This document shows positions 31,181-44,015 of a stretch of 64,000 nt of DNA, piece after piece; the stretch's first letter is position 1; each line of letters begins with the position of its first letter. This stretch comes from Deinococcus indicus (GTDB lineage: Bacteria > Deinococcota > Deinococci > Deinococcales > Deinococcaceae). Under the pieces are notes generated by a model. It had not been told where the DNA came from. It did no database searches and was given only the letters and a program-made list of their open reading frames with translations. A program made the position numbers and the translations under genes. The stretch is from the NCBI RefSeq assembly GCF_002198095.1, contig NZ_NHMK01000025.1, forward strand, positions 115,827 to 179,826, written 5' to 3'.

Positions 31181-32149
31181 ATGAGCATTCTGGTGACGGG
31201 CGCGACCGGGTTCCTGGGCGGGGTGACCGCGCGGACCCTGGCCGCCGACGGATGGACGGTGCGCGGCCTGGGCCGGGACACACGCAGGGGCGCGGCGCTG
31301 GAACGGGACGGCGTGCGCTTCGTGGCCGCCGACCTGCGCGGCGCGGACTGGGACGCCCTGCTGGTTGGGGTGGAGGGGGTGGTGCACGCGGCGGCCCGCT
31401 CGACGCTGTGGGGGCACGCGGCGGACTTCCACGCGGACAACGTGGCCCCCAGCGCCGCGCTGGCCCGTGCGTGCGCTGTGCGGGGCGTGCGGCTGGTGCA
31501 TGTCAGCACGCCCAGCGTGTACAACGCGACCGGATTCACCGAACAGGTGCGGGAGGACACCCCGGTCGGCCCGCGCTTCGACAGCCCCTACGCCCGCAGC
31601 AAATGGCAGGCGGAACAGGCGGTGCGCGCCGCGCTGCCTGACGCGACGATCCTGCGCCCACGCGGGATCTACGGCGTGGGGGATACGAGCATCGTGCCCC
31701 GGCTGGCCGCCGCGCTGCGCGCCGGGCGCCTGCCGCGCCTGACGGGGCAGGAGGTCTGGACCGACCTGACCGACGTGCGCAACGTCGCCCACGCGATCAC
31801 GCTGGCGCTGGCCCGCCCCGCGCCCGGCGTGTTCAACGTGACCGACGGGCAGGTCATCCCGCTGTGGGCGACGCTGGACCGGCTGGCCGACACGTTGGGC
31901 GTGCCCAGACCGACCCGCCGGGTACCCGCGCGGCTGCTGGAGGGGGTGGCGGCGGCGCTGGAACTCGGCGCGCGCCTGCACCCCGACCGGCCCGAGCCGC
32001 CCCTGACGGCCAGCGGCGTGCGCCTCCTGACGCGGCCCATGACGCTGGACCTGACCCGTGCCCGCGAGCGGCTGGGGTACGCGCCGGTCGTCACGCCGGA
32101 TCAGGGTTTCGCGGACGTGTTCGCCGCCCTGCGGGGAGGGGCAGCGTGA
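31181..32149 (+). CDS. NAD(P)-dependent SDR, OleD/3-beta-HSD-like
   Basis: A 322-residue extended SDR: cofactor loop VTGATGFLGG, catalytic Ser/Thr strand HVSTPSVYN, Tyr-x3-Lys in SPYARSKWQAE, and RPRGIYGVGD. Among SDRs it is most like the 3-beta-hydroxysteroid dehydrogenase/OleD group that reduces beta-keto acyl chains. A CATAAT box lies 8 nt before ATG. It is the first of four genes joined by 4-nt overlaps (GTGA with the next), so all four products should act together. The KAS III at the end supports a condensed acyl product as its substrate. Confidence 0.85.
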   Translation: MSILVTGATGFLGGVTARTLAADGWTVRGLGRDTRRGAALERDGVRFVAADLRGADWDALLVGVEGVVHAAARSTLWGHAADFHADNVAPSAALARACAVRGVRLVHVSTPSVYNATGFTEQVREDTPVGPRFDSPYARSKWQAEQAVRAALPDATILRPRGIYGVGDTSIVPRLAAALRAGRLPRLTGQEVWTDLTDVRNVAHAITLALARPAPGVFNVTDGQVIPLWATLDRLADTLGVPRPTRRVPARLLEGVAAALELGARLHPDRPEPPLTASGVRLLTRPMTLDLTRARERLGYAPVVTPDQGFADVFAALRGGAA

Positions 32150-32958
32150 CCGTCCGGGTCGTGCCGCTGCGGGCCGGGTCGTGCCTGAACCTCGCGGCGA
32201 TCACCGAACGCGGCGCGCCCTGGCGGGTGCAGGCGTACCCGGCGGGCTTCACGCTGATCCTGCACCCCACGCGCGGCCCCGTGCTGTTCGACACCGGCTA
32301 CGGCGCGGACGTCGTGACCGCCATGCGCCGCTGGCCGGGCCTGATCTACGGCCTGATCACGCCCGTGCAGTTCGGCCCGCACGACTCCGCCCGCGAGCAG
32401 CTGCGCGTGCTGGGCTTCCCCCCGGAGGAGGTGAGGCACGTGATCGTCTCGCACCTGCACGCCGACCACGTGGGCGGCCTGCGCGACTTCCCGCACGCGA
32501 CCTTTCACCTCGACCGCCGCGCCTGGGAGCCCCTGCGGGCGCTGCGGGGCGTGCGGGCGGTGCGCCGGGCCTTCATGCCGGAACTCCTCCCGGACGACTT
32601 CGAGGACCGCTGCGCGTGGCTGGACTTCACGGAGGCAGGGGACGCCCTGCACCCCTTCGCGGAGGTCGCGGACGTGTTCGGGGATGGCCTGCTGCGCGCC
32701 GTGCCGCTGCCCGGTCACGCGCCGGGCATGGTGGGCCTCCTGGCGCAGGAGGGGGCCGGCCTGACCGTCCTGGCCGCCGACGCCGCCTGGAGCGTCCGCG
32801 CGGGCCGCGAGGAACGTCCGGTGCACCCGCTGGCCCGCGTGGCCTTCCACGACCCCGCCCTGGAGGCCACCAGCGGCGCCGCCCTGCGTGCCTTCCTGCA
32901 CGCGAACCCCGCTGCGAGGCTGCACGTCAGCCACGACGCGCCCGAAGGCTGGACTTGA
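32146..32958 (+). CDS. metallo-beta-lactamase-fold hydrolase
   Basis: A 270-residue hydrolase with the zinc motif SHLHADHVGG, the upstream Asp in VLFDTGYGAD, the third His in PLPGHAPGM and the bridging Asp in LAADAAW. It starts with GTG overlapping the SDR stop (GTGA). In the operon it stands where ole clusters have the alpha/beta hydrolase oleB. It may hydrolyse a lactone or thioester intermediate; that is inference from position. Confidence 0.85.
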   Translation: MTVRVVPLRAGSCLNLAAITERGAPWRVQAYPAGFTLILHPTRGPVLFDTGYGADVVTAMRRWPGLIYGLITPVQFGPHDSAREQLRVLGFPPEEVRHVIVSHLHADHVGGLRDFPHATFHLDRRAWEPLRALRGVRAVRRAFMPELLPDDFEDRCAWLDFTEAGDALHPFAEVADVFGDGLLRAVPLPGHAPGMVGLLAQEGAGLTVLAADAAWSVRAGREERPVHPLARVAFHDPALEATSGAALRAFLHANPAARLHVSHDAPEGWT

Positions 32959-34259
32959 GCGCCGTCCTGACCCTGCTGGGTGCGCTGGACGACGCCCGCC
33001 TGACCTTCCGCAGCCGCGCGGCGCTGGAGCGGCACCAGGACCGCCTCGCGCACGATCACCTGCGCTGGGTGGCCGCGCACAGCCCCGTCGTCGCCGCCCG
33101 CTTCCGCGCCGCCGGGCTCCCGCTGGGCCGCTGGCGCGAGCTGCCCCCCACCGAAAAGGCCGCCATGCTCGCCACGTTCGACACACTGAACACCGTGGGT
33201 GTCACGCTGGAGCGCGCGCTGGCGGTCGGGCGGCAGGCGGAACGCACCCGCGACTTCACGCCCACCCTCGCCACGCCTGCCGGACCCGTCACCGTCGGCC
33301 TGTCCACCGGCACGAGCGGCACCCAGGGCGTCTTCCTCGTCAGCCGCGCCGAGCAGGCCCGCTGGGCCGGGACCGTCCTGCGCCACCTGCTGCCCGGCGG
33401 CCTGTGGGGGCTGCTACGCCCGCAGCGGGTCGCGTTCTTCCTGCGGGCCGACAGCCCCCTGTACCGCAGCGTCCGCCGCCGGCGGCTGGAGTTCCGCTTC
33501 TTCGACCTGCTGCGCCCCCTCCCGGACCTCGCCGCCGAGGCCCAGGCCTACGCGCCCACCCTGATCGTCGGGCCGCCCGGTGTGCTGCGCGCCCTGCACC
33601 GCACCGGCATCCGGCTGAATGCCCGCGTGATCAGCGTCGCGGAGGTCCTCGACCCTGACGACGAGGCCGCCCTGCGGAGCTGGGGGGACGTCGTGCAGGT
33701 CTATCAGGCCACCGAGGGCCTCCTGGCCCTGCCCTGCCCGCACGGAGCGCTGCACCTGAACGAGGCGCACGTCCACTTCGACCTCGAACCGCTCGGCAAT
33801 GGTCTGCACTGCCCCGTCATCACCGACCTGCGCCGCCGCGCGCAGCCGTTCATCCGCCACCGCCTCGACGACGCCCTGCGCCTGCACCCCGACCCGTGCC
33901 CCTGCGGGCAGGCCGCGCGCCGCGTCCACAGCATCGCGGGTCGCCAGGACGACGCCCTGCACCTGCCCGGATTGGCAGGGGAGAGCGTCACCGTCTGGCC
34001 GGACTTCCTGCGCGGCGCCCTCGCTACCGTGCCGGGCCTGCGCGAGTACCGCGCCGACCAGACCGGCCCCCACCAGATCACGCTGCACCTCGACCCGCAC
34101 ACCCCGGACACCCAGGCGCACGCCCTGCGCGCCGTCCGGGACGCTCTGCGCCGCAGCCATGCCGACCCGGAGCGCCTCACCCTCGACACCCGACCCCTCG
34201 ACCCCACCCCGCCCGGCACCAAACGCCGCCGCGTCACCCGAACCTGGAGGCCCACGTGA
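32955..34259 (+). CDS. putative adenylate-forming enzyme (F390 synthetase-related, TIGR02304 type)
   Basis: A 434-residue protein of the PaaK/coenzyme-F390-synthetase branch of adenylate-forming enzymes. The P-loop-like core is GLSTGTSGTQGVFLVS, the second core VYQATEG, and CPHGALHLNE follows; DPCPCGQ carries a Cys cluster typical of the family. It likely activates a carboxylic acid as acyl-AMP. TTG start at 32955 is in TTGA overlapping the previous stop; no ATG/GTG lies near. It takes the place that the unrelated-branch oleC ligase has in ole clusters. Confidence 0.8.
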   Translation: MSAVLTLLGALDDARLTFRSRAALERHQDRLAHDHLRWVAAHSPVVAARFRAAGLPLGRWRELPPTEKAAMLATFDTLNTVGVTLERALAVGRQAERTRDFTPTLATPAGPVTVGLSTGTSGTQGVFLVSRAEQARWAGTVLRHLLPGGLWGLLRPQRVAFFLRADSPLYRSVRRRRLEFRFFDLLRPLPDLAAEAQAYAPTLIVGPPGVLRALHRTGIRLNARVISVAEVLDPDDEAALRSWGDVVQVYQATEGLLALPCPHGALHLNEAHVHFDLEPLGNGLHCPVITDLRRRAQPFIRHRLDDALRLHPDPCPCGQAARRVHSIAGRQDDALHLPGLAGESVTVWPDFLRGALATVPGLREYRADQTGPHQITLHLDPHTPDTQAHALRAVRDALRRSHADPERLTLDTRPLDPTPPGTKRRRVTRTWRPT

Positions 34260-35254
34260 CCCCACCCGACACCGTCCTCGGCGTGCGCCTCCTCGCCACC
34301 GCGCAGGCCCTCCCCGCACGCCGCGTCCCCACCGCCGAGGTCGCCCGGCTGTGCGGCGTGCCCGAAGCCGTCGCCCTGAAACGCAGCGGCGTCCACGAGC
34401 GCCGCTGGCTGTCCGGCACGGAAACCGCCCTGACCCTCGGCACGCAGGCCGCCCGCGAAGCCCTGAATCGCGCGGGCCTGGACCTCAGCGACGTGGACGT
34501 CCTCCTGAACGCCAGCGGCAGCCAGCTGCAACCCATCCCCGACGGCGCCGCCCTCTACGCCCGCGAACTCGGCCTTACCGGCGCCGCCACCTACTCGCTG
34601 CACGGCACCTGCCTCAGCTTCCTGCTCGCCCTCCAGCACGCCGCGCTGCTCATCCACACCGGCCGGGCGCGGCACGTTCTGATCATCAGCAGCGAGGGCG
34701 GCAGCGTCGGCCTCAACCCCCACCAGCCCGAGAGCACCCTCCTGATCGGCGACGGCGCCGCCGCCGTCCTCCTCGGCCCCCCCACCCGCCCCGGCCAGGG
34801 CCTGCACGCCACCCGCACCGAAACCCACCCCGCCGGAGCCGACCACACCCGCATCAGCGGCGGCGGCACCCTCCGGCACCCCAACCACCCAGCCGCCGCC
34901 CCCACCGACTTCACTTTCGACATGCAGGGCCTCCAGGTCCTCAAACTCGCCAGCCGCGTCGTCCCGCCCTTCCTCGAACGCCTCCGCCCCGGCCTGAGTC
35001 ACGGCCTGCCCGGCATCACCCGCGTCATCCCGCATCAGGCCAGTCAGGCGGGCCTCGACCTGCTGCGCCGCTACGGCTGGCCCGAGGAACAGGTCGAAGT
35101 CACCCTGCGCACCCTGGGCAACGTTATCGCCGCCAGCCTCCCGCTCACGCTGCATCAGGCCGTGGAGGCCGGGCGGCTGAAGGAGGGGGACACGGCGCTG
35201 CTCGTCGGGACCGGGGCGGGGCTGATCGCGGGGGGCGTGATCTGGGAGTTGTAG
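34256..35254 (+). CDS. 3-oxoacyl-ACP synthase III (KAS III/OleA-like)
   Basis: A 332-residue thiolase-fold enzyme with the full catalytic triad: Cys in SLHGTCLSF, His in IPHQASQAG, Asn in LGNVIAASLP. The family joins an acyl thioester to a second thioester by Claisen condensation. It is more like the secondary-metabolite or OleA type than housekeeping FabH: it starts with GTG in GTGA overlap, lies last in the operon and has no fab genes near. It probably makes the carbon-carbon bond on which the SDR, hydrolase and adenylating enzyme act. Confidence 0.85.
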   Translation: MTPPDTVLGVRLLATAQALPARRVPTAEVARLCGVPEAVALKRSGVHERRWLSGTETALTLGTQAAREALNRAGLDLSDVDVLLNASGSQLQPIPDGAALYARELGLTGAATYSLHGTCLSFLLALQHAALLIHTGRARHVLIISSEGGSVGLNPHQPESTLLIGDGAAAVLLGPPTRPGQGLHATRTETHPAGADHTRISGGGTLRHPNHPAAAPTDFTFDMQGLQVLKLASRVVPPFLERLRPGLSHGLPGITRVIPHQASQAGLDLLRRYGWPEEQVEVTLRTLGNVIAASLPLTLHQAVEAGRLKEGDTALLVGTGAGLIAGGVIWEL

Positions 35255-35655
35255 AGGTTGTCCGGCTGCGGTTTCCCCACCCCCCAGCCCCCATCCCCAG
35301 GGGGGACGGGGGAGCTTTCGTTGGCACTGGGCAGGTATTTCTCTGAGGTTGGTGGCGGGTGTCGGGCGGGGACGGTCACGTCTCACACGCCATCCTTCGT
35401 CCCCGCGCCGTTCGCCCCGCGCGCTGCGCGCACGACGGGCTGGGTTGCCGTGACAACAGAGTGGCCGGGTGTCCTGATGCGTGCCGTGAGGTTCTACTTT
35501 TTTCGCTTCGGCAGAAGCATTTGTTCAAGGCTCCCCTTGAGGGGAGCTGTCGCCGTAGGCGACTGAGGGGTCCCGCTGCGCAGCAGCCTCCCTTCCCACT
35601 TCCCTTCCTGTACAGCGGCCCGGCGTCGTGGGGGTGTGCGGGCTAGGCTGGCGTC
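35255..35655. other. 400-bp intergenic region with palindromic repeats
   Basis: No gene is seen. It holds a G/C-rich imperfect palindrome (35278-35315), an R-family unit (35528-35590), an A/T-rich spot TTCTACTTTTTTCG at 35493-35506, and the aroA promoter box TAGGCT at 35644-35649. Confidence 0.5.
35528..35590. repeat. short palindromic repeat, R family
   Basis: GGCTCCCCTTGAGGGGAGCTGTCGCC, then GTAGGCGACTGAGGGGTCCCGCTGCGCAGCAGCCTCCC. Inner complementary arms TCGCC/GGCGA add a second hairpin. Confidence 0.65.
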
Positions 35656-36981
35656 ATGAGTGCGGATGGCCTGCCGGAGACGTTTGATGTGATCGTGCAC
35701 CCTGCGGCGGAGTTGCGGGGGGTGTTGCGGGCGCAGCCGAGTAAGAATTACACGACGCGGTACCTGCTGGCGGCGGCGCTGGCGGATGGGGAGTCGCGGG
35801 TGGTGGGCGTGGCGACCAGTGAGGATGCCGGGGCGATGTTGCGTTGCCTGGGGGACTGGGGTGCGGGTGTGGAGCTGGTGGGTGGGGACGCGGTGATCCG
35901 GGGGTTCGGGTCGGGGCCGCGTGCGGGTGTGACGTTGAATCCGGGGAATGCGGGGGCGGTGGCGCGGTTCCTGATGGGCGTGGCGGCCCTGACGACGGGG
36001 ACGGCGTTCGTGACGGACTACCCGGATTCGCTGGGGCGGCGGCCGCAGGGGGATCTGCTGGAGGCCCTGTCGCGCCTGGGCGCGCGGGTGCAGAGCCGGG
36101 ATGGGATGTTCCCGCTGTCCATCTCGGGGCCGGTGCGGGGTGGGGTGGTGGAGGTCAGTGCGGAGCGCAGCAGTCAGTACGCCAGCGCGCTGATGTTCCT
36201 GGGGCCGCTGCTGCCGGACGGGCTGGAGTTGCGGCTGACGGGGGACATCAAGAGTCACGCGCCACTGCGGCAGACGCTGGATACGCTGGCGGCGTTCGGG
36301 GTGCAGGCGTCCGCGAGTGACGACCTGAGCCGCATCTCCATTCCGGGTGGGCAGGCGTTCCGGGCGGGGCGCGTGCTCGTGCCGGGGGATTATCCGGGCA
36401 GCGCGGCGATCCTCGCGGCGGCCGCCACCCGGCCCGGCGAGTTGCGCCTGTCGAACCTGCGCGAGCACGACCTGCAGGGCGAACGCGAGGCGCTGAACGT
36501 GCTGCGCGAGATGGGCGCCGACCTGACCCGCGAGGGCGACACGGTGGTCGTGCGGGGCGGGCGGCCCCTGCACGCGGTCACGCGCGACGGGGACGGCTTC
36601 ACGGACGCCGTGCAGGCCCTGACGGCGGCGGCGGCCCTGGCAGACGGCACAACGACTTGGGAGAACGTGTACACGTTGCGCCTGAAGGAATGCGACCGCA
36701 TCAGCGACACGCGCCGCGAACTGGAGGCGCTGGGCCTGACCGTCACGGAGACGCAGGACAGCCTGACCGTCACCGGCACGCCCAGTCTCGCCGGGGGCGT
36801 CACGGCGGACGGGCACGGCGACCACCGCATGATCATGCTGCTGACCGTGCTGGGCCTCAGCGCGCAGGCCCCCATCCGCATCACGGGCGCGCATCACATC
36901 CGCAAGAGCTACCCGATGTTCTTCCGCCACCTCGAATCCCTCGGGGCGAGGTTCGAGTACCCGGAAGCCACGCGCGCCTGA
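35656..36981 (+). CDS. aroA: 3-phosphoshikimate 1-carboxyvinyltransferase (EPSP synthase)
   Basis: The 441-residue enzyme of the shikimate pathway joins PEP to shikimate 3-phosphate. Seen are the substrate Lys in QPSKNYTTR, the PEP loop NPGNAGAVARF, SERSSQYASALM, the general-base Asp in GFTDAVQALTA, KECDRI and DGHGDHRMIM. The PEP loop differs from E. coli LGNAGTAMRPL: Pro is replaced by Phe and Thr by Ala. It is leaderless (TAGGCT, 6-nt gap) and ends at a strong intrinsic terminator. Confidence 0.95.
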   Translation: MSADGLPETFDVIVHPAAELRGVLRAQPSKNYTTRYLLAAALADGESRVVGVATSEDAGAMLRCLGDWGAGVELVGGDAVIRGFGSGPRAGVTLNPGNAGAVARFLMGVAALTTGTAFVTDYPDSLGRRPQGDLLEALSRLGARVQSRDGMFPLSISGPVRGGVVEVSAERSSQYASALMFLGPLLPDGLELRLTGDIKSHAPLRQTLDTLAAFGVQASASDDLSRISIPGGQAFRAGRVLVPGDYPGSAAILAAAATRPGELRLSNLREHDLQGEREALNVLREMGADLTREGDTVVVRGGRPLHAVTRDGDGFTDAVQALTAAAALADGTTTWENVYTLRLKECDRISDTRRELEALGLTVTETQDSLTVTGTPSLAGGVTADGHGDHRMIMLLTVLGLSAQAPIRITGAHHIRKSYPMFFRHLESLGARFEYPEATRA

Positions 36982-37009
36982 CGCCTTGCCCGTCAGGTGC
37001 TCACCTTGG

Positions 37010-37040
37010 GGCCGCCTCCAGTCCGGGGCGGCCTTTTTTT
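37010..37040 (+). terminator. intrinsic terminator of aroA
   Basis: GGCCGCC at 37010-37016 pairs with GGCGGCC at 37027-37033, followed by seven Ts. Confidence 0.9.
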
Positions 37041-37295
37041 CTTCCTGGAGAGTGTCGGGGGCGTCTTGCTGGAGTGCGTTCCGAGGCCCGCACGGGACGT
37101 CTGTCCCGCTCCTATGCTGGAGTGGACCGCGCCGGACCGTCCGAGCTGGGCGGCGGGTCACTAGCACGCCCGGTCGGACCGGCGCAAGGGCAACTGCGCG
37201 GCGCGGCGGTGGCCGCCCGCGGCAGAATCCGCAGCGGTGGCCGCAGCGACGACGCCCGCCGTTCGCGGCCGCGACCATCACAGGAGGTTCCAACC

Positions 37296-37577
37296 ATGAC
37301 GCAGTTCAATACCCCGGATCTCGTCGGTGATTCCCCCGCGTGGCTCAGCTTCATCTGGATCGCGTTCCTGGTCAGCATCAGCCTGATGCTGCTGGGCATC
37401 TTCTTCATTCCCGTCGACTGGTGGGTCAAGGGCTACCTGTACATGGGCACCCTGTTCCTGACCGCCAGCACCCTGACCCTCAGCAAGAGCCTGCGCGACA
37501 AGCACGAGTACGAACGCCTCGTCAACCGCGTCAAGAGCGCCCGGACCGAGCAGGTCCTCAGCAAATTCGAGAGCTGA
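37296..37577 (+). CDS. YiaA/YiaB-type inner membrane protein
   Basis: A 93-residue protein with two membrane segments (WLSFIWIAFLVSISLMLLG and WWVKGYLYMGTLFLTAST) and a charged C-terminal tail SLRDKHEYERLV, the layout of the yiaA/B family of unknown function. A strong AGGAGGT lies 7 nt before ATG. A TATGCT box at 37113-37118 would give an unusually long (~170 nt) G/C-rich leader in which I see no known riboswitch. Confidence 0.88.
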   Translation: MTQFNTPDLVGDSPAWLSFIWIAFLVSISLMLLGIFFIPVDWWVKGYLYMGTLFLTASTLTLSKSLRDKHEYERLVNRVKSARTEQVLSKFES

Positions 37578-37695
37578 AGCCCGCAGCGCCCGGACCGGCA
37601 GCGGGAAGAGGGGGGGCGGGCCCTCCGTCCGGGGCGCGCCCGTTCGTGTCGGTGTGCAGCTTCGCGCAGGGCAGAGGCGCGCTAGACTCCAGGGC

Positions 37696-37784
37696 GTGTT
37701 TGTTACTGGCGTTCCGTCCTTCCCGTCCTGCTCGACCGGCCGGACGCCTGCATGGCGCGTCCGCGCGGCCGGCCGGGTGACCGC

Positions 37785-37788
<4 letters not shown>
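37696..37788 (+). CDS. candidate 30-codon upstream ORF of the SNF2 gene
   Basis: TAGACT at 37683-37688 is 7 nt before a GTG at 37696, the same leaderless pattern as other genes here. The frame runs 30 codons (VFVTGVPSFPSCSTGRTP...) and its TGA at 37786-37788 overlaps the GTG at 37785 as GTGA. No homology is recognised. It could be a leader peptide that couples translation to the helicase gene, or a chance frame. Confidence 0.4.
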
Positions 37789-42182
<4,394 letters not shown>

Positions 42183-42274
42183 CGCCCCCGCCCGCCCGCA
42201 CTGTGCAGCACCGTGCAGCCGCGCCGTGAGGGCGCACTGTGTAGACACGCCCACTCGCCCCGCCCGCCGCGCGC

Positions 42275-42280
42275 TATCCT
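42275..42280 (+). promoter_or_regulatory. -10 box of the trp operon
   Basis: TATCCT lies 7 nt before the ATG of the leader peptide, so the trp mRNA probably begins at or next to the leader's start codon. Confidence 0.65.
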
Positions 42281-42287
42281 GCCCGGT

Positions 42288-42335
42288 ATGACCGTTCACG
42301 GTGCGTGGTGGTGGCCCAGTCTCGCCTGGGTCTGA
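42288..42335 (+). CDS. trpL: trp operon leader peptide
   Basis: A 15-codon frame MTVHGAWWWPSLAWV with three consecutive Trp codons (42306-42314) and a fourth at 42327-42329. It is followed by mutually exclusive RNA stems: CCCAG (42315-42319) with CTGGG (42326-42330), CCTGGG (42325-42330) with CCCAGG (42361-42366), and the terminator. A ribosome stalled on the Trp run would cover the first strand and favour the antiterminator. Start is by the TATCCT-N7-ATG pattern; there is no Shine-Dalgarno. Confidence 0.9.
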   Translation: MTVHGAWWWPSLAWV

Positions 42336-42358
42336 TCCCGCCGTACCCTGACCGGACG

Positions 42359-42392
42359 CGCCCAGGTGGAACTTCCCACCCGGGCGTTTTTT
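42359..42392 (+). terminator. trp attenuator terminator
   Basis: CGCCCAGGTGG at 42359-42369 pairs with CCACCCGGGCG at 42376-42386 (one A-C mismatch, 6-nt loop), followed by six Ts. The 5' arm is the same strand used by the antiterminator. Confidence 0.92.
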
Positions 42393-42415
42393 CATGCCCC
42401 GCCCACAGGAGACCC

Positions 42416-43861
42416 ATGACGCAGCGCACCCCACCCGCCACCCCCCAGCCCAGCCCCGCCCCGCTGGCCGTCGCCACCCGCGAACTGAACGCCGACCTCG
42501 ACACGCCCGTCACCGCGTACCTGAAAGCCGCACAGGGCGAGCCCGTCGCCTTCCTCCTCGAGAGCGTCGAGGCGGGCGAGACGCTCGGCCGGTACTCCTT
42601 CATCGGGGTGGGCGAACAGGGCCGTCTGGAGGCGCGCGGCACGCACGTGACCAGCAGCGGCACCTTCGGCACGCACGACGGCCCCGTGCCCGATCCGCTG
42701 GCGCACCTGTACGCCGCCGCCACCCGCCCCGCCCCCGCCCCGGCCGGGCTGCCCGCCCTGATCGGCGGGGCCGTCGGGTACGCCGCGTACGACCTGATCC
42801 GCGCCTACGAGACCCTGCCGGACAGCAACCCGGACGAACTGGGCGTGCCTGACGCGTGCTTCATCGCGCCGCGCGGCATGGTCATCTTCGACCACCTCAA
42901 GCACCGCCTGATCGCCGTGGCCACCGCCCCGCAGCAGGCCGACGCCGACGCCGAGGTCGCCATGCTCGTGCAGCGCCTGCGCGGCCCGCTGCCCGACGTG
43001 CCCGGCCAGCACCCCGTCCCCGCCCCCGCCTTCACCAGCAACTTCACGCCCGACACCTTCCGTGACGCCGTGAACCGCGCCCTGGACTACATCCGCGCCG
43101 GAGACATCTTCCAGGTGGTGCCCAGCCAGCGCTTCAGCGCGCCCCTGGGCGACCTGCACCCCTTCGCGCTGTACCGCGCGCTGCGCCGCGTGAACCCCAG
43201 CCCGTACCTCGGGTACCTGCAACTCGGGCCGGTCACGCTGGTCGCCAGCAGCCCCGAGAGCCTGCTCGCCAGCGACGGCCGTACCGTCACCACCCGCCCC
43301 ATCGCCGGCACCCGCACGCGCGGCACCACCCCCGAACACGACAACGCCCAGGCCGCCGAACTCCTGGCCGACGAGAAGGAACGCGCCGAACACCTCATGC
43401 TCGTCGACCTGGGCCGCAACGACCTCGGCCGGGTCAGCCGCTACGGCAGTGTCCGCGTCCACGACGCCTTCACCATCGAACGCTACAGCCACGTCATGCA
43501 CATCGTGTCCAGCGTCACCGGCACCCTCCGCGACGACCGGACGCCCCTGCACGCGCTGGCCAGCGTGCAGCCCATGGGCACCGTCAGCGGCGCTCCCAAG
43601 ATCCGTGCCATGGAAATCATCGACGAACTCGAACCCACCCGGCGCGGCCCGTACGGCGGCAGTTTCGGCTACATCGCCCACGACGGCAGCATGGACATGG
43701 CCCTCACGCTGCGCACCATGGTCATCACGGGCGGCCACGTCCACATCCAGGCGGGCGCGGGCGTCGTCGCCGACAGCGACCCCGCCAGCGAGGAACTCGA
43801 AACCCGCAACAAGGCCGCCGCCCTCATGCGCGCCGTCGAACTCGCCGCCGGGGGCCTGTAA
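42416..43861 (+). CDS. trpE: anthranilate synthase component I
   Basis: A 481-residue chorismate-using subunit that makes anthranilate, the first step of tryptophan synthesis. An N-terminal regulatory domain with LLESVEAGETLGRYSFIG (the LLES Trp-feedback element) precedes the chorismate-binding domain: GDIFQVVPSQRF, RPIAGTRTRG, DLGRNDLGRVS, ERYSHVMHIVSSV, GAPKIRAMEIIDELEP. Start ATG at 42416 follows ACAGGAGACC. It is controlled by the attenuator upstream. A 154-bp gap separates it from trpG. Confidence 0.96.
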   Translation: MTQRTPPATPQPSPAPLAVATRELNADLDTPVTAYLKAAQGEPVAFLLESVEAGETLGRYSFIGVGEQGRLEARGTHVTSSGTFGTHDGPVPDPLAHLYAAATRPAPAPAGLPALIGGAVGYAAYDLIRAYETLPDSNPDELGVPDACFIAPRGMVIFDHLKHRLIAVATAPQQADADAEVAMLVQRLRGPLPDVPGQHPVPAPAFTSNFTPDTFRDAVNRALDYIRAGDIFQVVPSQRFSAPLGDLHPFALYRALRRVNPSPYLGYLQLGPVTLVASSPESLLASDGRTVTTRPIAGTRTRGTTPEHDNAQAAELLADEKERAEHLMLVDLGRNDLGRVSRYGSVRVHDAFTIERYSHVMHIVSSVTGTLRDDRTPLHALASVQPMGTVSGAPKIRAMEIIDELEPTRRGPYGGSFGYIAHDGSMDMALTLRTMVITGGHVHIQAGAGVVADSDPASEELETRNKAAALMRAVELAAGGL

Positions 43862-44015
43862 GTGCAGAGTCGGGAGTGGCCCACCACCCGGCCCGGCCGT
43901 TCAGGCTCGCACCGTCCCGAACGGCCTGATCTCCCGTGCCGAAACTCCAGTCCCGAGACTCCCGTGCCGTCACCTACCCGGACCCCCGCTCCGCGTGCAT
44001 GAAAGGACACCCACG
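43862..44015. other. 154-bp trpE-trpG gap
   Basis: It contains a hairpin GCCGTTC/GAACGGC (about 43898-43927). No promoter box is convincing, and AAAGGACACCC precedes trpG. It may reduce or process transcript between trpE and trpGD. Confidence 0.4.
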
